In this document: positions 10,001 to 16,295 of the stretch, in pieces
Numbering within the stretch: the first letter of the stretch is position 1
Layout of the letters: each line of letters starts with the position of its first letter
Assembly: GCA_051657905.1 (NCBI GenBank)
Contig: JBOFLO010000003.1
Location: 1 to 34,553, forward strand
DNA from: JBOFLO01 sp051657905
GTDB taxonomy: Bacteria; Patescibacteriota; Gracilibacteria; UBA1369
Reading direction: 5' to 3'
Length of the DNA: 34,553 nt
Notes under the pieces: model-generated
Seen by the model: the letters and a program-made list of their open reading frames with translations, nothing else
Told to the model about the DNA's origin: nothing
Databases searched by the model: none
Translations under genes and position numbers: made by a program

Positions 10001-10368
10001 TTCATTTCTTGCAGCAATATTCCATCTGTACAAACAGTGATCAAAGTTCCCTTAAAAGTTTCATCATCAAAACGAATTTTGTAACCAACTTCCTTTCCTA
10101 ACTCCACCCCTGATTCTTCAGCAATCCAATTAGCTATCGAAGTTGCAGCCAAGCGGCGCGGCTGAGTACAAGCAATTTTAAAATTGGCAAATTCTGGATC
10201 CGTATTATCTTGAACAGCCAACGCTTCCAAGATCATTTTAGGAATTTGCGTGGATTTACCAGAACCAGTCTCACCAACCACCACCACCACTGAATTTTTC
10301 ACAATCTCTTCAACAATCTTATCTTTATGAGAAGAAATAGGTAGTTGAGCCGAATAAATTAATTTCAT
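7003..10368 (-). CDS. hrpA: ATP-dependent RNA helicase HrpA (DEAH family)
   Basis: Large DEAH-box RNA helicase of 1121 residues (E. coli HrpA is about 1300). In E. coli HrpA acts on ribosomes/mRNA and on fimbrial mRNA processing. Seen: Walker A GETGSGKST (32-40), CTQPRR motif Ia (~67-72), DEAH (137-140), SAT (174-176), motif V ATNIAETSLT (~295-304), motif VI QRAGRAGR (343-350), then the helicase-associated (HA2/OB) region, and a long C-terminal DUF3418-like domain ending in a charged coiled-coil segment. A near-leaderless -10 box lies 10 bases before the ATG, back to back with the promoter of the divergent hexokinase gene. The gene ends flush against rsmA. A large HrpA in a presumably reduced genome is notable but not unique. 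Confidence 0.95.
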   Translation of the reverse strand: MKLIYSAQLPISSHKDKIVEEIVKNSVVVVVGETGSGKSTQIPKMILEALAVQDNTDPEFANFKIACTQPRRLAATSIANWIAEESGVELGKEVGYKIRFDDETFKGTLITVCTDGILLQEMKGDSLLSDYDAIMVDEAHERNLNIDFLLGLLKDIQEKRLEKGLRPLKLLITSATFDAEKFALFFEDLNHGKKVPIVNVSGRMFPVEIIHREVPHDLTYFRKVADEVKKICTTTASGDILIFMPGEAEIFSTIKAVEMLQLPRVQCLPLYSRLTMEEQQLIFKDHVGKRNVIVATNIAETSLTVPGIKFVIDTGLARITDFNYRTGIGSLEVKPVSQASAIQRAGRAGRIEAGTAIRLYSEEDFLEREKYTKPEIQRSDLASVLLHMILIGIKNIYAFQFIDPPNQRAFQEAYKTLHELGALKEDNTLTELGMKMAHLPLEPRISAMLLAAEKYDCVRQVAIIASSLSVKDPFLRPNGEEDLADQAKRYFQRLAQGGSGRNYKWQKIRRGRKIIRKKVYLDDSDESFLSDLMVFLVVWNTVMGIFTTEGKQQYCQENYLNFKVIEEIEQIYFQLLDTLKIFAGEEFNKYLGENARDDLQVDISESEGILKSIASGLIQNLCEGGGKQTYRSRSAENIFVHPGSILFNRHPKWFVSAEIVETTKLYARNNTVVDPTWFEEIAPHLCDYKYGNIYFDKSLGKVVREEEVFFKGHRIVRGKLVEVKQKDRYLAFEYFVREGLVKKTLQRYFGFLMSNDQVVEDLKQYASKSGNQKLILDGKRLMDWYVLQFSKAKLQPTSKEELIEIINKKGEGFLKMKLEDFLKKSELERLDKLYPEQVFINGKPFEVRYFADHYKYPTGPVISLRTQDLIDLDNDKVARLVPGNPHFKPYFLVSNGEPFVSPTAEGTDIEEIKIEYDQWHLKKSWKKVKHDQEKTGIMPAEVFIYAKHLLEKVEIGMSLFFGKGQNAIIYGYIGMQMDGKKVSVRVYEDFARALKMTMLTLRTVFKVLAKTNFYFKESDLLRLEQKYEKYFHGLEIKDRLEELLWREINLEKSVPDLKLLNDGNWLRKMMESKLAELEKNKEKVVKNWEKLLDQVQKLQDLNNGKLDPEEMEDLKEQIEKS

Positions 10369-10377
10369 GCTTAAGTT

Positions 10378-10383
10378 TTTATA
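10378..10383 (-). promoter_or_regulatory. Candidate -10 box of hrpA
   Basis: Read on the minus strand this is TATAAA, 10 bases from the hrpA ATG at 10368, giving an almost leaderless transcript. No convincing -35. It sits 17 bases from the opposing -10 box of the hexokinase gene, so the two promoters overlap. Confidence 0.45.
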
Positions 10384-10397
10384 CTTAGACAGTTTAA

Positions 10398-10406
10398 TGG
10401 TAAAAT
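10398..10406 (+). promoter_or_regulatory. Extended -10 promoter of the hexokinase-like gene
   Basis: TGG-TAAAAT, an extended -10 element (TGn plus hexamer). The ATG at 10415 begins only 8 bases after it, so the mRNA would be leaderless or nearly so. The same TGGTAWAAT string recurs before the genes at 11799 and 19064, and before the minus-strand gene at 28070. Confidence 0.6.
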
Positions 10407-10414
10407 GCCGAAAA

Positions 10415-11716
10415 ATGAATACTAAAGTCTATCAACAACTAGCCACAGAATATTTAGCCAGCCAGGGCTTCTATTCCTATCGCGATAATTTGGACAAAAC
10501 TTCCGCCAATTTGCAGAAGGAAATTGCCGCTGCCCTCTCTAAATCCAACCGTCGTCGACTCTCCCTGCCCCGCCGCTGGTCCGAAATCCGCTCTTTCGGC
10601 CCCACCCGCCCCCTATTAATCATCGAACTTGGCGGAACCTTCCTAAAAATCTTCAAAGTCAAAGTCAGCTCACGCGAAGTTAAATTGATCAAAGAAGTCA
10701 AAATCGACTTTTACGAAGACATAATTTACACACCTCAAGTACTTTTCAACAGATTACTTAGCCATCTAAATAATTTCCTCTCAACCGGCGAACGCCTCAG
10801 TTTGCCCAAAATATTTTTCATTTTCACTTTCTCACAAGATCAATCGCAAAGATTTTCCGGACAATTGGAAGGTCGTATCAATAATTTCGGCAAATCTCAT
10901 CGAGGTCGTGGGATAGTTGGTTTAAAAATTGGCCAAAGCTTGGAAAAATTCCTCCGCAAGCACGGCTACCCAAAAGTCAAAATATCTGTAACCAATGACA
11001 CTCCTGCCACCCTACTCGCTTTCAAAAAACATGAATTCAATCAACAGAAAATCAAATCCCAAGCCATTCTAAATTTGATAGTTGGAACAGGAACCAATCT
11101 CGGCATCGGCTTCAATCAAAAAGACCAATTCAGTATTTACAACACCGAATTCGGCAATTTCCGCAGCATTCCAATTTCTAAACTCGACACTCTACTCCAA
11201 AGAAAATTATCGAGCGGCAACAGTTATCAAACCGAAAAAATGTTTTCCGGAAACTGGCAATGGCAGCTTTTCAACACCATTCTCCAAGATTTAAAAAAGA
11301 AAAAACTAGTTTCCACCGAATTCCTCACCACACACAAACTGGAAAAAATGGACTCCACCGCTTTGGAAATTTTCTTCAGAAAATCAAAACTTACTGATAT
11401 GGATTTTTATTTCCTGCAAAAGATCTGGCGTGAACAACTTGAACGTGGAGCTTTCATTTGCGCCTTAGTTTTGGCCAATTTCATCAAATATCTATATCTA
11501 AAACAATTAATCAGCTCTTCCCATCAAAAAGCTATTCAAATAGCTATCTTACCCACTGGCAGTGTCATCGATTATGCTTACAATTTTCAAAAATCACTGC
11601 ATAAAAACACCGCAACTTTACTAGCAAAACTCTGCCCACCAAACCTAGAAATCGGCTTCCACCCTTCAGAAAACCCGACAATTTATGGTGCAGCTCTACT
11701 CGATCAATACTTTTAA
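10415..11716 (+). CDS. Eukaryotic-type hexokinase-like sugar kinase
   Basis: 433-residue ASKHA-fold kinase resembling eukaryotic hexokinase rather than bacterial glucokinase. Seen: ELGGTFLKIFKV (71-82, phosphate 1 / sugar entry), IFTFS (~136-140, the hexokinase F-T-F-S), NDTPATL (194-200) with catalytic Asp195, GTGTN (224-228, phosphate 2), NTEFG (243-247), and EKMFSG (274-279). The last two carry the sugar-contacting glutamates. By eye the Thr-Lys pair of yeast hexokinase (T-W-T-K-G-F) is replaced (around 153-158), so the sugar may differ from glucose. The start at 10415 is chosen over in-frame ATGs at 10367 and 10397, because these lie at or upstream of the -10 box and the former overlaps hrpA. 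Likely role: entry of free sugar into glycolysis. Confidence 0.8.
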   Translation: MNTKVYQQLATEYLASQGFYSYRDNLDKTSANLQKEIAAALSKSNRRRLSLPRRWSEIRSFGPTRPLLIIELGGTFLKIFKVKVSSREVKLIKEVKIDFYEDIIYTPQVLFNRLLSHLNNFLSTGERLSLPKIFFIFTFSQDQSQRFSGQLEGRINNFGKSHRGRGIVGLKIGQSLEKFLRKHGYPKVKISVTNDTPATLLAFKKHEFNQQKIKSQAILNLIVGTGTNLGIGFNQKDQFSIYNTEFGNFRSIPISKLDTLLQRKLSSGNSYQTEKMFSGNWQWQLFNTILQDLKKKKLVSTEFLTTHKLEKMDSTALEIFFRKSKLTDMDFYFLQKIWREQLERGAFICALVLANFIKYLYLKQLISSSHQKAIQIAILPTGSVIDYAYNFQKSLHKNTATLLAKLCPPNLEIGFHPSENPTIYGAALLDQYF

Positions 11717-11769
11717 AGCCAAAACACACCCCAAATATCCCTTTACACTACCGTTTTAGGCTTTTTTTT
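11715..11769 (+). terminator. Intrinsic terminator after the hexokinase-like gene
   Basis: Left arm AAAGCCAAAAC (11715-11725) overlaps the stop codon. Right arm GTTTTAGGCTTT (11753-11764) has one bulged A and runs into eight Ts (11762-11769). The loop is long (about 27 bases). The T tract leads directly into the extended -10 box of the next gene, so terminator and promoter are fused. Confidence 0.6.
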
Positions 11770-11777
11770 GGTATAAT
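11769..11777 (+). promoter_or_regulatory. Extended -10 promoter of the gene at 11799
   Basis: TGG-TATAAT, a perfect -10 hexamer with TGn extension, 21 bases before the ATG at 11799. It directly follows the T tract of the preceding terminator. No clear -35 at the expected distance. Confidence 0.7.
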
Positions 11778-11798
11778 ATAAAGATTTTAATCAACTTT

Positions 11799-12935
11799 AT
11801 GAGCTTAGCTGCAGAATCCCTACCATCAAGTACGGAGAAATCACCTCATCACTCTCTCGAATCAGGCAAAAAAGCGCCTGACATTAAACAAATCAGTCAA
11901 CAAATCGAAGAAGAGTTTGGGAAAACACCGGAAGATCGGGCTTTAATCAAAAAAATCAGCCAGGAAATTTATCAAGAAAAACTGGCTAAAGGTGAAATCA
12001 AAAATGCTTCCTATCAAGAATTTATGGGTGGTATTAATTTAGATAAATCCTTCCTTTCCGAAAACGAATTAAACACAGGGAAATTATTACCTGAAAGATC
12101 TCCCGATGCACCAACTGGAACTGAGTTTATGCGCCAAATGCAAAAACTTGGAAATATGAATTTTAAAGGCACGCAGGCACGTATGGAAAAACTTGTGGAA
12201 GAAGAAATTGCTAAAGGTAATGTCCCTTCTTTTTGTCGTCCAGAAAACATGAAAACTATTGATCTCAAAGGGGCGGACGGAACTACTGTGAAATTCCAAA
12301 CTACAGTAGATTATCTAGCTATCGGTTCAGACAATGATTATGTCCGTGTACCAATCACACCAATTCTCGCTCAGCATTTATCAGAAAAATACGGATGGGG
12401 TTTGCCAACCAGAACTATGGCACATTCGATTCATGATCAAGCCGACATTCAATTAACAGGTATTGGCTTAGTAAATAGCGATGAAGATCAAGAACAAATG
12501 CAAGGCATTGGATTTATTCAAAAACATAATCAAAAAATCGAGAAACAACTTGGCCCAGATGGTTTAGCAAGATTACGATCAGGCAAAGCGTTAGTTGCAG
12601 GTCATAAAAAAGACGTAATTATTTCACGCTATGTGATAGATAATCCCAACGGTGCTATGGACTATAGCGGCTTATATGTAAACGGCAGAACCCCAGTTCA
12701 GGATACTCCTGCTCATGAATGGACATACAGAGATTACAGTCATGGCTTTCGTCCGATTGGTGGGAATGTGATTATCGCCCATCCTGATGGTCGCACTGAA
12801 ACTATGAAATACTATGACGCCATTAAAGACAAAAAGATCGCCAAGATACTTAATGGCGCAGAAGGTGCATTTAATGCCTACCAAGCTTATCACTCCACCC
12901 CAGTTTCCCAGAAAGGCAATCGCCGCGAAGTATAA
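11799..12935 (+). CDS. Conserved protein of unknown function
   Basis: 378 residues, no signal peptide and no membrane segment. The first ~60 residues are polar and probably disordered (Ser/Lys/Glu-rich). The ordered part carries striking motifs: GLPTRTM followed by H-S-I-H-x-Q-A-D, LVAGHKKDV (about 267-275), PVQDTPAHEWTYRDYSHGFRPI (about 305-326), and a C-terminal segment resembling a substrate-gating lid. I recall uncharacterised proteins from unrelated bacteria with the same G-L-P-T-R, AGHKKD and D-Y-S-H-G-x-R signatures, so this seems to belong to a real but unassigned family. Several conserved His/Asp/Glu suggest an enzyme, perhaps metal-dependent or a hydrolase; that is inference. It is transcribed from its own extended -10 promoter. 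Confidence 0.7.
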   Translation: MSLAAESLPSSTEKSPHHSLESGKKAPDIKQISQQIEEEFGKTPEDRALIKKISQEIYQEKLAKGEIKNASYQEFMGGINLDKSFLSENELNTGKLLPERSPDAPTGTEFMRQMQKLGNMNFKGTQARMEKLVEEEIAKGNVPSFCRPENMKTIDLKGADGTTVKFQTTVDYLAIGSDNDYVRVPITPILAQHLSEKYGWGLPTRTMAHSIHDQADIQLTGIGLVNSDEDQEQMQGIGFIQKHNQKIEKQLGPDGLARLRSGKALVAGHKKDVIISRYVIDNPNGAMDYSGLYVNGRTPVQDTPAHEWTYRDYSHGFRPIGGNVIIAHPDGRTETMKYYDAIKDKKIAKILNGAEGAFNAYQAYHSTPVSQKGNRREV

Positions 12936-12956
12936 TTCTCCCGAACAAATTGCCTA

Positions 12957-12994
12957 ATTATTGATTCTGTTTTAAGATCAAACAAATCAATAAT
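12957..12994. repeat. 10-bp inverted repeat in the leader of the SLH gene
   Basis: ATTATTGATT (12957-12966) and AATCAATAAT (12985-12994) are exact inverted copies separated by 18 bases, ending 9 bases before the ATG at 13004. In RNA this would form a hairpin close to the start codon; in DNA it could be a two-site operator. The composition is AT-rich, so chance cannot be ruled out. Confidence 0.35.
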
Positions 12995-13003
12995 TTCACT
13001 AAA

Positions 13004-15295
13004 ATGAAAAATCTCCTTTTCAAGTCAGCTCTGGCAACCTTGCTGGCCCAGTTTTTTATTATGCCAAGCGCCTTGGCCGCCGATCCAGCTTTATACTTTC
13101 CGGCAGACGCACCTTACTATCTTGAGCTAGACACCAATCAGCAACATCCTTTCAAAGATATGCTTAAAGATTTGCTAATTGATAATTTAGAAATTGATAC
13201 TGACACCGCCGAAGCAAAAATTCTTTTAGAGAATATTGATAAAACCAAATTGGCAATCGGATTAATGGAAGGGCGAATTAATTCTCAACCAATTATGCTT
13301 TCTGCATTAAGTTTAGATCAAGCTTCTTTCGATAAACTTATCCAATCAGAAGCAGTAGATAGCTCAGACCTGGGATCAGGTAGAAAAGTATATCAAATAG
13401 AAGAAGACTTCTACTTCACTTACTTAGGAGGAAACCTAATAGCTTCTAATGAATTCGGTTTAATTTCCGACTTATTACTAACTAAAAATTCCAACAATCT
13501 TTACCAATCCCCTGGTTTTCAGAACTTCAACAACAACATTCAAAATTCTGGATTTTTGAAAGTTTATTTAAATTTAGAAAAGCTATTTTCCTCTGAAGGC
13601 CTGGATCCCGATCAAATTCCTGCATTAATGCATTTCAATAACTTATTCAAAACAGAAGGCATTAGCTTACAACAAAACATCAATGGTTTTAACGCCGAAG
13701 TATACGTAGAACTTTCACCTGAATCAGGATATCCAATCAACAGTTTGTTATTTATTCCAGAAATTTACAAAAAAATAAACGCTGAGAATCTCGCTTACTA
13801 TCAAGAAAGTTACAATTTGGCTACCCAAACAACTTTGCTTTCCAGCATGTTCGGCTTGGATGAAGAATTGGATATAATGGGAGAAGTAAAATCTTTTCTA
13901 GAAAGCGAATTAAACTTAAACTGGGATACTGACCTTGCTCCTCTTTTGCAAAAACGTTCAGCAATTATCATGCACAATTCCAATGAGCTTATTCCGGCCT
14001 TGTCTTTAGTAACTGAGGTTAGCAATAGCTCAATCGCTCAAAACACCAATCAAAAATTGATTGATAAATTAACTGAAATTCTCAACGAAGAAATTGAAAA
14101 CTCCTATCAAATATATTTAGAAGAACAAAAGTATCTACAAGAATATTATCCAGATCAATTTGAAGTCACAAAATCAATAGCTGAATTTTCTAAAGGTTTA
14201 TTAACAATCACTAAATCAAGTAGCAACGGCAGTTTCACCACTTTCACCCTTAACTCCGATCCACAAGCAGAAAACTACCTACCAGAACCTAAAATCACCA
14301 TAACCCTAGGTGTAACCACTAGCGGCTACTGGGTCCTAACCCTTGGCGATGTTAATAATTTATTCAACACTAATGGACTTTTAGAAGACAGTGAATTCAA
14401 TAAACATTATCAAAATCGCAATCAAAAAGTTACCGACATTGCCTTTGTAAATTTCTCAAATATCACCAATTATTTGAAAAACTTTTCCAAATTAATGGCT
14501 GTTGGCAGTGAAAATTCAGAATTACCAGAAGAATTCAACTTATTCTTAGACCCACTACAAAGCATGTTTTCTGAGACAGTTTCACTCGGCAACAACACAC
14601 TGAAAAGCAATATCAAATTGAACTTGGACATAAGCAAACTTTCCAATTATCAAGAATTATTCGAAAGATTAATGTCCAGCGAATTCATCAATGATTTCGA
14701 TGAATTTGAAGCACCTGATTTAGCAACCGCCATTGAATTCACCCCCGACCATTGTCTAAACTTCAACGACGTTAATTCCAGCGATTGGTTTTCTTCTTAC
14801 GTTACCGATATTTGCTTCGAAAAAATCATGACTGGTTACGACAATCAATTCAAACCAAATCAAGCTATTACGCGCGCAGAATTCATCAAGGCCGTGATGT
14901 CCGCCCAAGATCAACTTGGATATTTCTATACTACAGTAGAACCGGAAAAATATTTCTCTGACGTCAATCAATCTGAGTGGTATGCTTTCTCAATTAATAA
15001 AGCCCGCGCACATCAAATTATCGATGGATTTTCAGACAACACCTTCCGCCCAAATCAACCAATCACCAGAGCCGAAGCAATTCAAATTATTTACAATCTC
15101 AATGAGCACTCCACTACCCATGGAAATCCAAATTTCCAGGACGTATCAATGAGCGACTGGTTTTACAAGGCAGTTGCCTATGGTAAAGAAGCTGGGTTAG
15201 TGAGTGGAAAAACTACTTCCTCCTTCGCTCCACAAGATAATTTAACCCGCGCTGAAACAGCAAAAATAATCAGCAATTACCTTTACGCCAACTAA
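13004..15295 (+). CDS. Secreted DUF3352-like protein with three SLH domains
   Basis: 763 residues. N-terminal signal peptide (Met-Lys-Asn, hydrophobic core, cleavage after PSALAA around residue 26). The body starts DPALYFPADAPYYLELD, the opening typical of DUF3352 proteins, and continues as a long alternating region to about residue 575. Three S-layer homology domains close the protein (about 583-635, 648-700, 708-760), each with the F-x-D-V...W-x-x-x-x-x...G-Y/F-x-x-x-x-F-x-P-x-x-x-I/L-T-R-A-E pattern. SLH domains bind pyruvylated wall polymers or equivalent surface glycans, so the protein is probably cell-surface anchored. It ends just before a bidirectional terminator. The function of the DUF3352 part is unknown. 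Confidence 0.85.
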   Translation: MKNLLFKSALATLLAQFFIMPSALAADPALYFPADAPYYLELDTNQQHPFKDMLKDLLIDNLEIDTDTAEAKILLENIDKTKLAIGLMEGRINSQPIMLSALSLDQASFDKLIQSEAVDSSDLGSGRKVYQIEEDFYFTYLGGNLIASNEFGLISDLLLTKNSNNLYQSPGFQNFNNNIQNSGFLKVYLNLEKLFSSEGLDPDQIPALMHFNNLFKTEGISLQQNINGFNAEVYVELSPESGYPINSLLFIPEIYKKINAENLAYYQESYNLATQTTLLSSMFGLDEELDIMGEVKSFLESELNLNWDTDLAPLLQKRSAIIMHNSNELIPALSLVTEVSNSSIAQNTNQKLIDKLTEILNEEIENSYQIYLEEQKYLQEYYPDQFEVTKSIAEFSKGLLTITKSSSNGSFTTFTLNSDPQAENYLPEPKITITLGVTTSGYWVLTLGDVNNLFNTNGLLEDSEFNKHYQNRNQKVTDIAFVNFSNITNYLKNFSKLMAVGSENSELPEEFNLFLDPLQSMFSETVSLGNNTLKSNIKLNLDISKLSNYQELFERLMSSEFINDFDEFEAPDLATAIEFTPDHCLNFNDVNSSDWFSSYVTDICFEKIMTGYDNQFKPNQAITRAEFIKAVMSAQDQLGYFYTTVEPEKYFSDVNQSEWYAFSINKARAHQIIDGFSDNTFRPNQPITRAEAIQIIYNLNEHSTTHGNPNFQDVSMSDWFYKAVAYGKEAGLVSGKTTSSFAPQDNLTRAETAKIISNYLYAN

Positions 15296-15304
15296 TCATT
15301 TCTA

Positions 15305-15338
15305 AAAAAAAGCCTCATATAAATTATGGGGCTTTTTT
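15305..15338. terminator. Bidirectional intrinsic terminator
   Basis: Arms: AAAAAAGCCTCATA (starting at 15305/15306) and TATGGGGCTTTTTT (15325-15338), with one G-T wobble, flanked by A and T runs on opposite sides so that it works on both strands. It serves the SLH gene ending at 15295 and the minus-strand gene. It overlaps the last codons of the latter (Lys-Lys-Ala-Pro-stop), whose lysine codons supply the A run. Confidence 0.85.
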
Positions 15339-16178
15339 CTTTGTAAAACATTGCAGATATTGCTCAGCCTGTTCCTCACCTTGATCAAAATAAACTCCAA
15401 TAAAATCATTCCCAACATCATAACCATATTCCTGAATTGCATCATTAAATTTTTTCAACAATTCAATCAACTCAAAACGCCTTAATTCATCTAATTCTCT
15501 TTCATTCAAATCAGCAAGTTCATCTCCAACATATTCTTGATCAGAAAAAACTTTCATTAAAAATTTATCAACCAAAATCGGCCTAGTTAAACGAATCCAC
15601 TGGACAAATACAACCAACAACTGACTAAACTCCAATAAATTTAAATTGCTCGGCTTCATCATCAACAGCATTTCAATAGCCTTCACCCTATCTCTCAGCG
15701 AAATTTTCTCTAAAAATTCCTTCTTCAATAATTCAATAGTTAACTCTAAATCATTTGGAACAAATCTATCCTCAACTCCATAAAAAGTCTCCAATGATGT
15801 TAAAAGCTTCCCCGCCTCTGGACCATACTCAGCCTCAAACTCCACAGCCATCTGAACAATCAAAGACTTATCACCAGTTTGTCCTCTATCTTTCTCTAAA
15901 CCATGAGATCTATTCGGACCAATGCTTTTTATAATTTGATCATAAGTAAAATACGCGACACTTTCAATTTCCTGAGAAATTTTAGGTGTTGGGATTGCAC
16001 CTCTTAATTTTGAAATTTTCATTTCCTCAGCTTGCTCCTTTTGACGGAGCACTTTTCCAGAAATTTTGGCAAGAGGAGAAGCAGCACTGGAATTCTTCCT
16101 ATTCACATCTTTTAAATAATCCTCCAATTCCTTATCCAAATCTCCCGCTACTGGAGGCAATTCATTCTTTTTTGCCAT
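15324..16178 (-). CDS. Hypothetical protein
   Basis: 284 residues, cytoplasmic by appearance (no signal peptide or membrane helix). The first ~70 residues are charged and probably disordered; the rest is predicted mostly helical and acidic, with motifs such as F-T-Y-D-Q-I-I-K-S-I and L-M-M-K-P-S-N-L-N-L-L-E-F. I recognise no family. It is flanked by its own convergent neighbour with a shared terminator and by a 117-base divergent spacer before dinG, so it is a single-gene unit. Two-thirds of it is regular enough in codon use to be a genuine gene. Confidence 0.7.
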   Translation of the reverse strand: MAKKNELPPVAGDLDKELEDYLKDVNRKNSSAASPLAKISGKVLRQKEQAEEMKISKLRGAIPTPKISQEIESVAYFTYDQIIKSIGPNRSHGLEKDRGQTGDKSLIVQMAVEFEAEYGPEAGKLLTSLETFYGVEDRFVPNDLELTIELLKKEFLEKISLRDRVKAIEMLLMMKPSNLNLLEFSQLLVVFVQWIRLTRPILVDKFLMKVFSDQEYVGDELADLNERELDELRRFELIELLKKFNDAIQEYGYDVGNDFIGVYFDQGEEQAEQYLQCFTKKKAP

Positions 16179-16295
16179 GACTCAATTAAATCAATACACA
16201 ACATGGAGTATTACAACTTAATCCCAATTAGTCAATAGTTAAGCCAAGGCAAACCCACAATTTTGTGCTAAAAATTATTAAAAATACCTTCCACA

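Noticed and set aside
10367..10414. Hexokinase starts at 10367 or 10397
   Set aside because: The first overlaps the hrpA start codon and the second lies at the predicted -10 box; the shorter start at 10415 fits the promoter.
16258..16269. CACAA-TT-TTGTG imperfect palindrome before dinG as a LexA-type box
   Set aside because: It does not match known LexA boxes, is short, and AT-rich symmetric strings of this size are common in this window.
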